From Neoarius graeffei (Eukaryota > Chordata > Actinopteri > Siluriformes > Ariidae), in contig NC_083578.1 in assembly GCF_027579695.1 (NCBI RefSeq), positions 4,816,460 through 4,880,459 on the forward strand: a stretch of DNA of 64,000 nt, in the 5' to 3' direction. A model generated the notes under the pieces. It was given only the letters and a program-made list of their open reading frames with translations. It was not told the origin of the DNA and searched no databases. Of this stretch, positions 10,983-20,966 are shown one piece after another. Numbering within the stretch: position 1 is the first letter of the stretch; each line of letters begins with the position of its first letter. The translations under genes and the position numbers were made by a program.

Positions 10983-11667
10983 CTCCAGTTAAACATCAAG
11001 ACCTGGAAATAATCGAATGTTCAGAGAAGAATAAGGAGTTTATGTGGGGGTCCGATGGAGATGAGGAGTTTTATGCAGATTTTGAGAAGAAGAAAGGAGT
11101 GATGATGCTGCCTCCCTTCGCTGATCCGATTGGGTTCCCCGGATTCTACGAGTCTGCCGAGGGTCACATGGCCGTCTGCCAACAAAACTTACAGGTGCTC
11201 ACAAAGGAATTTAAAGACTGGCCGGTGCCACAGGGTGAGAAACTCAGTGTTTATAGGAGCACAAATTGACCTTGATGATATTGAGTCTAAAATGATTTTC
11301 CAGCATGAAGATGTGAGATTTGTTGTAGATTTGACTGTAAATCACTGACCATTACACTGTCAGTAAACTACAGGAACAATCACAGTCTCCAGCCTGTAAA
11401 GCTCTCATTTACTGTACAATACTCTAATCTCACAGCCGACACTACAGCACTGCTGTCTCACACTATTTTCATTTCATAAAGGCTTTTTATTCGACTAAAA
11501 CATCCCAGAATGCAGCACATCATCACAGCAGCTGTTTGCTTCGCCCCGAACACAAACTATTTATCAGTTAAATTTATAGAAATGAAGAAAGTTCTCTCTG
11601 AACAGAGTAACTGTTGAAGTGTGGGGTTTGTAAATCTAAATAAATCTTTGCTTTTATTTCTATCCCC

Positions 11668-11728
<61 letters not shown>

Positions 11729-13120
11729 CAATTATGGATTATGGAGCTAAAGGTAGATTTTATAATTGACTTGCTAGAAAATGTGAAGATGATCTGAGGC
11801 AGTAGGATGGCACATTACTCAGTCGTGAACACAAGCAGAGGGTTTATTTGTAAATAGTCATGTTCCATGTTCTTTCTCTGGCATCTGTTTATCATCTATA
11901 AATGCTGAATGAAGTGTCCATTACATTTTATGTTTAATAAACCTGTAATTAAGCTGCTGTCCTCAGAATTCACATTTAAAATCACAGCTTAGATTCCAGA
12001 TTCCTGTTGGTTATTATTATATGGACACGAGTGTTTTACTGGGAAATACACCACTCATATTTTTCATAGGAGCTACATCCGGGACCTGAGTAACACAGTC
12101 TCCAATATCTTCACTCGTGAGGAAATTGATGAATTGTTTTGATAAATTTAGGGACTTTTTGTTTGTGAATGTGTCGATAGAATAAAAAGAAAATCACACA
12201 ATAAAAACTCACATTTTTCATATGAAATACCGTACATCGTGGATCTGAGTGACATAATTCCTGATATTTCACTCTGATGATGTCACTCCCAGTGTTTTCC
12301 CGCTGACTAGACGTGTGCTGTCAAAATGATGAACCGTTTCAAAATTAAAATACTTTTGATTAACTTGTGGTTTTTTTTTTGGATATGTTCATATAATACA
12401 AATAATATTACACATTGGCTTGAAGATATGAAGTTTATCTTCTTATGTTGAAAAATATTTCACTCGTTCGCTTCACTCCCTCATGATGTATCCATTCACC
12501 ACTCAAAGATAAACTTCATATCTTCACACCACCGTGTAACATCCTCTATATATCGACAACCAGAAGAAATAATGAATGCATCACAGTCTCAGAGTCATAA
12601 CAATAGTGCACATGTGCTTTATATTTTTCTCCAGATGCCCCACAAAGCTCCATCTATCCCAAACAAAAGATGCAGCTGGGTTCGGAGAACATACTCATCT
12701 GCCACTTCACACGATTTTTCCCTCCACCTGTTACTGTACGCTGGACCAAAAACAGTGTGGATGTGACGGAACAATCCACACTCAGCCGCTATTACCCGAA
12801 TAAGGACAGCACCTACAACCAGTTCTCCCACCTGCCCTTCACTCCACAGGAAGGAGACGTTTACACCTGCACGGTGGAGCACGAGGCCCTGGAGACGCCC
12901 GACACCAAGACATGGGGTGAGACGGAGAGTTTAACTACTGATTCAGTCTTTCCTTAGAGTAGAAATAACCGTGTGTGTGTGTGTGTGTGTGTGTGTAGAG
13001 GTGGATGTTGAGCTTCCCAGTGTGGGTCCCTCTGTGTTCTGTGGAGTGGGTCTGGCTGTCGGACTGCTCGGAGTCGCTACTGGAACTTTCTTCCTCGTCA
13101 AAGGAAACAGATGTAACTGA
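10656..13120 (+). CDS. MHC class II antigen alpha chain (complete, 4 coding exons)
   Basis: Joined exons 10656-10713, 10989-11234, 12635-12916 and 12999-13120 give one open frame of 235 residues, the usual length for a fish class II alpha chain. All three introns begin GT, end AG and are phase 1. The order is signal peptide (MKLFLIFFTLMCV…), alpha1 domain with the fish-type cysteine pair (IIEC and AVCQQ), alpha2 immunoglobulin C1 domain (LICHFTRFFPP … YTCTVEH), connecting peptide, a glycine-rich transmembrane helix with GxxxG spacing (GVGLAVGLLG) and a short tail ending NRCN. It pairs with a class II beta chain to present exogenous peptides to CD4 T cells at the surface of antigen-presenting cells. 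The only beta gene here is at 27421-33399 on the same strand. No stop or frameshift is seen, so it is probably functional. The locus lineage (DA, DB or DE) was not assigned. Confidence 0.95.
10937..10980. repeat. (GT)n microsatellite against the exon 2 acceptor
   Basis: About 22 GT units in intron 1, separated from exon 2 only by tttctccag. Confidence 0.95.
10989..11234 (+). CDS. MHC II alpha exon 2 (alpha1 domain)
   Basis: 82 codons of the peptide-binding alpha1 domain. Conserved landmarks are EEFYADFEKKKGV, LPPFADPI and the pair of cysteines. Acceptor ttctccag, donor gtgaga. Confidence 0.95.
11669..11727. repeat. (AC)n microsatellite, alpha intron 2
   Basis: About 29 uninterrupted AC units. 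Confidence 0.95.
12635..12916 (+). CDS. MHC II alpha exon 3 (alpha2 Ig C1 domain)
   Basis: 94 codons starting DAPQSSIYP and ending DTKTWG, with the two C1-set cysteines in LICHF and YTCTVEH and the conserved W in VRWTKN. Acceptor ctccag, donor gtgaga. Confidence 0.95.
12972..12998. repeat. (GT)n tract forming the alpha exon 4 acceptor
   Basis: The dinucleotide run continues directly into TAG|AG. No ordinary pyrimidine tract separates it from exon 4. Confidence 0.9.
12999..13120 (+). CDS. MHC II alpha exon 4 (connecting peptide, TM, tail)
   Basis: It encodes EVDVELPSVGPS, a transmembrane segment of about 22 residues and the tail KGNRCN, then TGA. The intron before it is only 82 bp. Confidence 0.9.
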
Positions 13121-13274
13121 CACTTCAGGTAACAACTCGAATAAAACATTATATTTATAATATTTAATACACTGTTTCTCCCTGATACACCTGTTTCTGT
13201 GTTTTCAGTCAGAAGTAAAGCGTTCGGAGAAGGTTTAGATTCTGACCATGAATTCTCATTTTGATTTTTCACAG

Positions 13275-13520
13275 AGGAAACTGTTCATCCACTAGAGTTT
13301 AATTCATCTGTTAAGCCATGTAAGGTTTTATTAAATATGAAGTTGTTGCTTGTTCCACTGTACACCTGTTGGGTTGAATTTCTTATCTCAATGCAGAAAT
13401 CTGTGAATACGTCTTTCTTTTCCAATTTATGTAAAGTCTAATTAATATTAGATGATGCAAATGAAAAGGAATGAGTGCCTGCAAATAATTAAAGAAATAA
13501 ACTTTATTTCCATGAATGTG
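13275..13520 (+). other. Probable 3' UTR exon and polyadenylation signal of the alpha gene
   Basis: A donor gtaaca follows the stop at 13129 and an acceptor ttttcacag ends at 13274. AATAAA lies at 13496-13501. A separate 3' UTR exon is common in class II alpha genes. It is inferred here without transcript data. Confidence 0.5.
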
Positions 13521-14333
13521 AACAATCATGTGATTTCTGTTTCCAGAGAGATTATACATTCAGTAACTCGTTCCACCAGTAAAACAATCTCTGTATTAGT
13601 CTACTTTGGAAATATACTGTCACAGTCATTACAGAAAAATCACACACACGCGCGCACACACACACACGTAACATATTTCAGATGTAATATAGAAATATAC
13701 TGTATATGAGTGTGTTTCACTTTGTTATGCCCTTAAATTACATGTGTGAAAAAGTGAAAACAATGTACGATCACATTTGAGATTTTATAAGTGTGAGAAA
13801 ATCATATCTGAAAATGAAAACCACTCTTCAAAAAGTGTGAATCATAAAGTGTTTAAAAACCTGTAAAATGTTCATGTGACTCTTCACACAGTGAAGTGAC
13901 AACAAACCGACTCATGACTTCGTTTTCTTATGACTGAAAATTTTGATTGTTGCCAGTCTGAATTTTTGTAAATGTCCTAAAGTTAAATCAGGTAAATGCC
14001 TTCAACTCCTCCACAAACTGACCAATCATCAATCTTGCTCCAGCATTTTTTCTCTTAAAGAGCAAATCACCTTTAGTAGAGCAAACCCTGGAGGAAGAGA
14101 GCACAGGGTCACACAGGCAATCAAGTTTAGACAACCTGCTCACTGCAGTGCCTTCAACGTAAACTTATTTTTATTCCCGTCTCAGGTTCTTGGGAGCGTT
14201 CTGATAGTTTAAAGTTTAAATCTAAATTTAACATGAAACTTCCTACAGTGTTAAAGTGTAAAGAGCTGCATTGGAACTAAAACCAGTCCAGTTACTTTAC
14301 TGTAAATATGATTGCAGAGCCAGAGGCTACATG
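13521..14333. other. Intergenic, no gene recognised
   Basis: AT-rich sequence with a short AC run at 13644-13667. No conserved coding block was seen. Confidence 0.45.
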
Positions 14334-15577
14334 CAGCGCTCGAAACTAACGGTGTCCCGACGTCCCGGGGACCATAAAAAATGTCATCGGGACACAAAAT
14401 TATCATATCTGGGACAATCCCGGGACAATGGAAAAAAATAGATCTAGAAAAAAAAGTCCTACATTAATATTATTTACAAAGCCGTAACACATACGTAGAC
14501 ATTCACCTAATTTGTCAATTTTAATTTTAAAACGTTAACAGCGAAAAATACATCGTAGCTACACTTTCGATGCACCTGCATCCGTAGGCTACAGAGCAGC
14601 GCATTCTGTTCTAGAATCTTCGGCCGGAGTCCGCATTATATGGACTTGGAATGGAATTGCTACCGCACACGCTGCGCCGACTCTTGCCAGAACAAAAATG
14701 CTTAAGTGGTTGAAGCGGACCGACCGCGGGGAAGAAACTGAAAGCCCAGACATAACGTCTCCGGGACCTTCAGGATCCAAAGTGTCATCGCCTGGTCTGC
14801 AGGCAACGCTAGCAACTGAATGAACTTAATGAACACTGTTAGACACGTTATAAAATATAACAGGAATGATGTGGATGATATTGACGGAAGATACCGTTCA
14901 ACAGAATAAGTGAGTTTTCTTGGTGTCTTTCTAGTTCAGAAAGTTTAGTCAGTCAGCAGCACAGCTAGGCTCGGACCTGGCACTATGCTGATGTTGCTAA
15001 CATTTGCACCCACGTTTCGGCAGCGAAAGTTCATAAAATGGATAACGGAAAGTTCATAAAAATGGATAACGGTAATGGATAACGGAAAGTTCATAAAAAT
15101 GGATAACGGTAATGGTGAAAATTATAAGTTGGCCTTATAAGTGCCAACAGATATTCAAGGTATAAGTAGATGAAATGAACATAAAAGGGGTCTTATTTTC
15201 AACTAAAGTGTACTGCAGATGTAGGGAGTTGAAACATTTTCTGAATGAGCTAGTTGGCCCCTTTAAATAAACGGGTATCTATTCATACAGTGAGATTGCC
15301 AAAGTTTAATAAACTGAAAATGCAATAACTGTAATTTTGAAGTAGATGATGTATAGGACATGTGTCGCTTGTGTCTTGTGACTTATTGTAAACATGATAT
15401 AAAGGGTTCAAAATCGCATAGTTACAAATATAATAGTAACTTCATATGATAATATTAACCACTGGTTATTTCAGAGAGGAAAAAAATGGGGACACTATTG
15501 CTTCCATTCGGGACAATACAACACAGAATTCGGGACCACTGGGGGACACAAAGAAAAAAAGTTAATTTCGAGCCCTG
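14334..15577 (+). mobile_element. Non-autonomous hAT element, copy 1
   Basis: Ends are CAGCGCTCGAAACTAAC and the inverted CAGGGCTCGAAATTAAC, with an 8 bp target duplication GCTACATG (14326-14333 and 15578-15585). These are hAT hallmarks. It shares its whole length with the inverted copy at 28382-29564. Tandem copies of 'taatggataacggaaagttcat' lie near 15040-15110. Confidence 0.85.
14698..14823 (+). pseudogene. hAT transposase N-terminal stub
   Basis: A 41-codon frame begins MLKWLKRTDRGEE, like the start of ZMYM-type hAT transposases, then stops. The zinc-finger and DDE parts are absent, so this is an internally deleted element. The equivalent frame in the copy at 28382-29564 lies on the minus strand. 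Confidence 0.5.
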
Positions 15578-15585
15578 GCTACATG

Positions 15586-16333
15586 TATGAAGGACTCCAT
15601 ATTACACTCTTCTACATGCTCACATTTGAACTGGTTAATTTCAAGTGTATCACAAAGGTGTTTGTGATCACATACACATTTAGAGAATGAGACAATATAT
15701 TTATCTGGGATTTCTTATGAATACACAATGAAGCAGTTTACTGTTACCAGTACAGTAACCATGATGGGCAACATGAGAAATAGATGTGTTTAGAGGACAT
15801 TATAGATGACCTACAACCATGCGATCAAAATGTGCTACGTCATGAGCATCTGATATGATGGTGGATATACAAAGCAACTCGGACGACAGATGCTGAAAGT
15901 GTGTCTGTAGACAACGCTGAATTTTCTCAGTATTACCACGATTTGAACAGTCAAGCGAAGATTCGATACAAAGAGAAGATAGATGTGTGTGGGTTTGACC
16001 CATATTATTCAAAAAAAGTCAGACTTTTCTGAAGATAAGACACTTCTACTAACCATCGAGTAACCAGATATTGCGTTCTATCTGGTTTGGCTACTGAAGA
16101 ATCGAGCCCGACCTTGGATGAAACGTAGCCCTTGTTCTGAGTGGGCGCCCAGTCTGGATTGTTTCTATCGTATAATTTTGCTGGCGCTCCTAGAAGTGAA
16201 ATGGTAATACACGTGTTAAAATTATAACAACGACTGAGTGAACCACGACGAGAACGCTCAATTTATAGCAAAATTCTAGCAACACAAAATAAAATTCTTC
16301 CATGATATTATCGAGAAAGCTTTTGAATCTCAC
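15586..16333. other. Region next to the THAP relic, no firm feature
   Basis: An open frame of 70 codons on the minus strand (15800-16012) has no recognisable motif. It could be a downstream exon of the adjacent THAP element, but nothing proves it. Confidence 0.3.
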
Positions 16334-16556
16334 CTGAGATAAAATGATCACTGCAAACATGAGCTGTTTTGGTTTTAGTCTCTGTTAGATCAGCCCTGCC
16401 GATGTTGTTCAGCCACGCTCGTCTCCTCTCCATACTAAGCCTCGGAGTTTCCTCACCCTCTTTCTGAATCACAGACGAAATTCTAAAAAAATCAGAACGT
16501 GCCAAGGTCACGAGTACTGTTGTGACCACGACCATATACAGCACAAAGATATGGCA
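16334..16556 (-). pseudogene. THAP-domain exon fragment
   Basis: On the minus strand it reads LCAVYGRGHNSTRDLGTF, a frameshift, FFRISSVIQKEGEET, then RRRAWLNNIGRADL and VCSDHFISG, ending at a consensus donor gtgagatt. This is a complete THAP finger layout (C-x-G, internal W, C-x2-H). One base disrupts the frame near 16490. It differs from the THAP copies at 7.6 and 61.7 kb, so it is a separate family, perhaps P-element-like. Confidence 0.65.
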
Positions 16557-16962
16557 GAGCTAAAAGAACAACAAAGAGAGTTGCGCATGTGTGACTGTGT
16601 TTTGTATGGAATGTTGCTTGACCCCGCATTTGTATCTCCACCAACATGGCCGACATCTGGGTTTCTATTTTGCTTTGATGTCACTCGCAAGTCAAGGATA
16701 CAGTAGTTACACTTAACATTGGTAGGCATATGAGGTGAAAATTCAAATGCTGATTTATACAGTCCTTTGAAAATAGAGATAAATTTAGCCGTAAAATGTC
16801 ACACTGTGAGGTTTTACTCCCCAGCAACTGATGATGATTCCTCGATTCGACCCTGATTGGATGATCTATCTTGGTGTCCTGACATATTACCAGTAAAGAC
16901 AAATTAAACTTCACATTTTAATAAATCAGTGCACAATATTTATTCCCAACATTTTTACTGCA

Positions 16963-17334
16963 GGGCGGCACGGTGGGGTAGTGGTTAGCGCTGTCGCCTC
17001 ACAGCAAGAAGGTCCTGGGTTCGAGCCCCAGGGCTGGCGAGGGCCTTTCTGTGTGGAGTTTGCATGTTCTCCCCGTGTCCACGTGGGTTTCCTCCGGGTG
17101 CTCCGGTTTCCCCCACAGTCCAAAGACATGCAGGTTAGGTTAACTGGTGACTCTAAATTGAGCGTAGGTGTGAATGTGAGTGTGAATGGTTGTCTGTGTC
17201 TATGTGTCAGCCCTGTGATGACCTGACGACTTGTCCAGGGTGAACCCCGCCTTTCGCCCATAGTCAGCTGGGATAGGATCCAGCTTGCCTGCGACCCTGT
17301 AGAAGGATAAAGCAGCTAGAGATAATGAGATGAG
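16963..17334 (+). repeat. tRNA-derived SINE, plus orientation
   Basis: Full-length copy with tRNA-like head at 16963-17030 and GATAATGAGATGAG tail. Target duplication atttttactgca at 16951-16962 and 17335-17346. Confidence 0.9.
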
Positions 17335-18560
17335 ATTTTTACTGCATTAGCAGAAATATTTGAAATTATCTAAAAAAAATTAAAATTTTCAGGAGGCAGG
17401 GACACTTTAAATGAAGGTGTTCAGGGCTGTTGGTTGGACATGTACAGTGGTGCTTGAAAGTTTGTGAACCCTTTAGAATTTTCTAGATTTCTGTATAAAT
17501 ATGACCTAAAACATCATCAGATTTTCACACAAGTCCTAAAAGTAGATAAAGAGAACCCAGTTAAACAAATGAGACAAAAATATTATACTTGGTCATGTAT
17601 TTATTGAGGAAAATGATCCAATATTATATATCTGTGAGTGGCAAAAGTATGTAAACTTCTAGGATTAGCAGTTAATTTGAAGGTGAAATTAGAGTCAGGT
17701 GTTTTCAATCAATGAGATGGCAATCAGGTGTGAGTGGGCACCCTGTTTTATTTAAAGAACAGGGATCTATCAAAGTCTGATCTTCACAACACATGTTTGT
17801 GGAAGTGTATCATGGCACGAACAAAGGAGATTTCTGAGGACCTCAGAAAAAGCGTTGTTGATGCTCACCAGGCTGGAAAAGGTTACAAAACCATCTCTAA
17901 AGAGTTTGGACTCCACCAATCCACAGTCAGACAAATTGTGTACAAATGGAGGAAATTCAAGACCAGTGTTACCCTTCCCAGGAGTGGTCAACCAACAAAG
18001 ATCACTCCAAGAGCAAGGCGTGTAATAGTCGGCGAGGTCACAAAGGACCCCAGGGTAACTTCTAAGCAACTGAAGGCCTCTCTCACACTGGCTAATGTTA
18101 ATGTTCATGAGTCCACCATCAGGAGAACACTGAACAACAATGGTGTGCATGGCAGGGTTGCAAGGAGAAAGCCACTGCTCTCCAAAAAGAACATTGCTGC
18201 TCATCTGCAGTTTACTAAAGATCACGTGGACAAGCCAGAAGGCTACTGGAAAAATGTTTTGTGGACGGATGTTTGGAGAAAGGAAAACACTGCATTCTAC
18301 CATAAGAACCTTATCCCATCTGTGAAACATGGTGGTGGTAGTATCATGGTTTGGGCCTGTTTTGCTGCATCTGGGCCAGGACGGCTTGCCATCATTGATG
18401 GAACAATCAATTCTGAATTATACCAGCGAATTCTAAAGGAAAATGTCAGGACATCTGTCCATGAACTGAACCTCAAGAGAAGGTGGGTCATGCAGCAAGA
18501 CAACGACCCTAAGCACACAAGTCATTCTACCAAAGAATGATTAAAGAAGAATAAAGTTAA

Positions 18561-19888
18561 TCAGGGATGTGATTTGGGGCTCGTGAAATTATCTGAAAAT
18601 TTTAGCCAGGGGTCTGGGGGCCGCAGGTTCTGGGGTTTTCTGACTTAAAAATTGTACTAAAATGGCAAGCAAACAGACAAGAAAAAACTTGTCATGATTA
18701 ACAAATTCAAGCCAATTTAATGGTCAACATGCAACTCTGAGCCCCTATAGTAAATTCAATGATTCTTAACTGACAAAAAGCCAAAACATGAAACCTAAAA
18801 ATGTCATTCTAAATTAAATCATCTGCATTAGAATAAATAGAAAATTGTATAAGGAAAAACAAAATTTATACTTTCAATTACTGTAGAAGTTGAACATACC
18901 TAAATGTGCCTTTTCAAACAAACATGATGCAACATAAGAATTCATCCACAAGTCTTCAGGAACTCTCAAAGAAAAAAGATGCTAGCATCCATGTCCAGTT
19001 CCAGCAGATCAGTCACTTTTTTTCTGCAGTTTCTACTCTAGCAATGTCAACTTCATATACATAACTCTATTGTGTTCACTCACCAAAGGATAATCATAAC
19101 TCCACAGTGTTCATTCACTTAAGGATATTCAGAACCCCAGTGTTCACTCACTTAAGGATATTCAAAACTACTGTGTTCACTCACTTAGGTTTCGTTTCTA
19201 TCCTGGGCTCCAGCCCGACTTTGCACGCTCGTAGCTCGGGCAGGGGAGGTCCCAGCATCCCCAAACTTGACAGCCAGAGTCCTCTGCCCTCCCCCCAAAG
19301 AACCATTGTGGGCAGGGCGCACTAGCCCCGCGCCTCGGGATGTAATTCGCCCCGAGGCGAGCCGCGGCGCTCCGCTTAGGTTTCGTTTCTATCCCGGGCT
19401 CCAGCCCGACTTTGCACGCTCGTAGCTCGGGCAGGGGAGGTCCCAGCCGCCCCAAACTTGACAGCCAGAGACCTCTGCCCTCTCCCCAAAGAACGAAATC
19501 GCTGAACAAATGTCTCACAGTCTTATGTCCAACGTCTGTAGCAACCTCTTTCTCCAACCATTCCCAGCGGAACTTGTTTTTCACTATTCTGTCGATTTCT
19601 TTAACTCGATTTGCATCTTTACGCTCGATCACGGAGGCTGCCATCTTTCAACTCTTTGTTTGAAGCAAGCTTACATACAGCTATCTAACAAGCGCGTTCA
19701 TTGGTTGTTACAGAGCGATGGGCCAATCATGTACCTCGTTTCATCTCAATGACGGGATTACTGAAAGTCGGAACGAATAGGATACGAATGCGGATTTTTG
19801 AGCGAAAAATCGGAAAAAATTTTTTTTTTCAAATTTTGAGGTGAAAAAAGCGGAATTCCGCGAATTCGCGGAAAAATCACATCTCTGG
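18561..19888 (-). mobile_element. TTAA-flanked DNA transposon of uncertain superfamily
   Basis: Flanked by TTAA on both sides (18557-18560 and 19889-19892). Ends are TCAGGGATGTGATTT and the inverted CCAGAGATGTGATTT. It lies inside a Tc1 transposase gene, so its limits are exact. TTAA duplication is used by piggyBac and Kolobok elements. Contents: short repeats with 'gtgttcactcacttaaggat' at 19090-19190, and a direct duplication of about 100 bp (units starting near 19183 and 19375). Confidence 0.8.
19198..19644 (-). CDS. Transposon ORF, N-terminal fragment of unknown family
   Basis: It starts MAASVIERKDANRVKEID and continues KFRWEWLEKEV…VRHLFSDFVLW for about 50 residues that look like a real, charged protein N-terminus. 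Beyond that the frame runs into the direct duplication and is probably not native (WLSSLGRLGPPLPELRACK occurs twice). The element seems internally deleted. I do not recognise a named domain. Confidence 0.45.
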   Translation of the reverse strand: MAASVIERKDANRVKEIDRIVKNKFRWEWLEKEVATDVGHKTVRHLFSDFVLWGEGRGLWLSSLGRLGPPLPELRACKVGLEPGIETKPKRSAAARLGANYIPRRGASAPCPQWFFGGRAEDSGCQVWGCWDLPCPSYERAKSGWSPG

Positions 19889-20346
19889 TTAATGTTTTGG
19901 AATGGCCAAGTCAAAGTCCTGACCTTAATCCAATCAAAATGTTGTGGAAGGACCTGAAGCGAGCAGTTCATGTGAGGAAACCCACCAACATCCCAGAGTT
20001 GAAGCTGTTCTGTACGGAGGAACGGGCTAAAATTCCTCCAAGCCGGTGTGCAGGACTGATCAACAGTTACCGCAAACGTTTAGTTGCAGTTATTGCTGCA
20101 CAAGGGGGTCACACCAGATACTGAAAGCAAAGGTTCACATACTTTTGCCACTCACAGATATGTAATATTGGATAATTTTCCTCAATAAATAAATGACCAA
20201 GTATAAGATTTTTGTCTCATTTGTTTAACTGGGTTCTCTTTATCTACTTTTAGGACTTGTGTGAAAATCTGATGATGTTTTAGGTCAGATTTATGCAGAA
20301 ATCTAGAAAATTCTAAAGGGTTCACAAACTTTCAAGCACCACTGTA

Positions 20347-20966
20347 TTTGCCTGTGTTTATTAGTCAGTAAAATATCAGTCACATGTTTAAATGTATAGC
20401 TGGATAATTATGAAGTTGCTCTCCCGCTTGAACACTTCCTGTCATAGAGCTCTAACCCGGAAGCACAAAGCCCGTGCCCTGCCTGTAAATCACTGCTCGC
20501 ATTTGTACAAAAAACACATTATCAAAATGAGAAATGAACACGCCTTGAGAAGCAAAGAAAAAAAACAAGTGTTTCCAGGCAAAACAAACCTCGCCCGGTA
20601 GCACTTAAGATGAATATGACGGAAAATATCACGTAAAAATTATTTTGGCCTTTTTGGTGACCTTGTGTGTGAACATACTTGGCCAATAAACATGGTTCTG
20701 ACTGATTCTCTGCTGCTCTCAGCCAATTAGAACACACCGCGCTGCTCTCAGCCAATCAGGACACACCGTGCTGCGCGATTGTTACACTCTTACATTCTTT
20801 CAGCGCGATGACATAATCTACCGCTTCTATATGAAACAGTGGCCACAAAAACCTTGACCGGATGACCCCCAAAATGTTGGAGGTTCTATTTGAAACCAAT
20901 GTCCATCTATCCTGAAAGTTTCATGAAGACTGGTCCAGCTGTTTCCCTGTAACATCAAACAAAGAA
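20347..20966. other. Intergenic, nothing recognised
   Basis: Contains a short duplicated phrase, 'gctgctctcagccaat(t/c)a', at 20710 and 20740. No coding evidence. Confidence 0.4.

Larger units (their letters stand above)
17812..20124 (+). pseudogene. Tc1-like transposase, broken
   Basis: It begins MARTKEISEDLRKSVVDAH, a paired-like helix-turn-helix, then the DDE region with QQDNDPKH near 18500. Four defects are visible. About 15 codons after VLWTD are missing compared with the copy at 47225-48165. A TGA replaces a tryptophan codon at 18538-18540. A TTAA element interrupts after KKNKVN. The final catalytic glutamate is lysine (SPDLNPIK near 19925; the other copy has SPDLNPIE). It ends GGHTRY at 20124. 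Confidence 0.95.
17445..20344 (+). mobile_element. Tc1-like transposon, family A, with an internal insertion
   Basis: Long inverted repeats of about 200 bp begin CAGTGGTGCTTGAAAGTTTG at the left and mirror this at the right, flanked by TA at 17443-17444 and 20345-20346. The internal 1.3 kb element at 18561-19888 interrupts it. A truncated relative lies at 44654-48164. Confidence 0.95.

Noticed and set aside
10931-10987. (VC)n protein start before the class II alpha exon 2
   Set aside because: It is translation of the intronic GT repeat. The real exon starts after the ttctccag acceptor at 10989.
16963-17035. Functional tRNA gene
   Set aside because: The A and B boxes belong to a SINE head. 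The cloverleaf is not complete and a long SINE body follows.
17770-18330. 186-codon frame antisense to the Tc1 transposase
   Set aside because: A common shadow of Tc1 codon usage. The sense frame has the HTH and DDE motifs.
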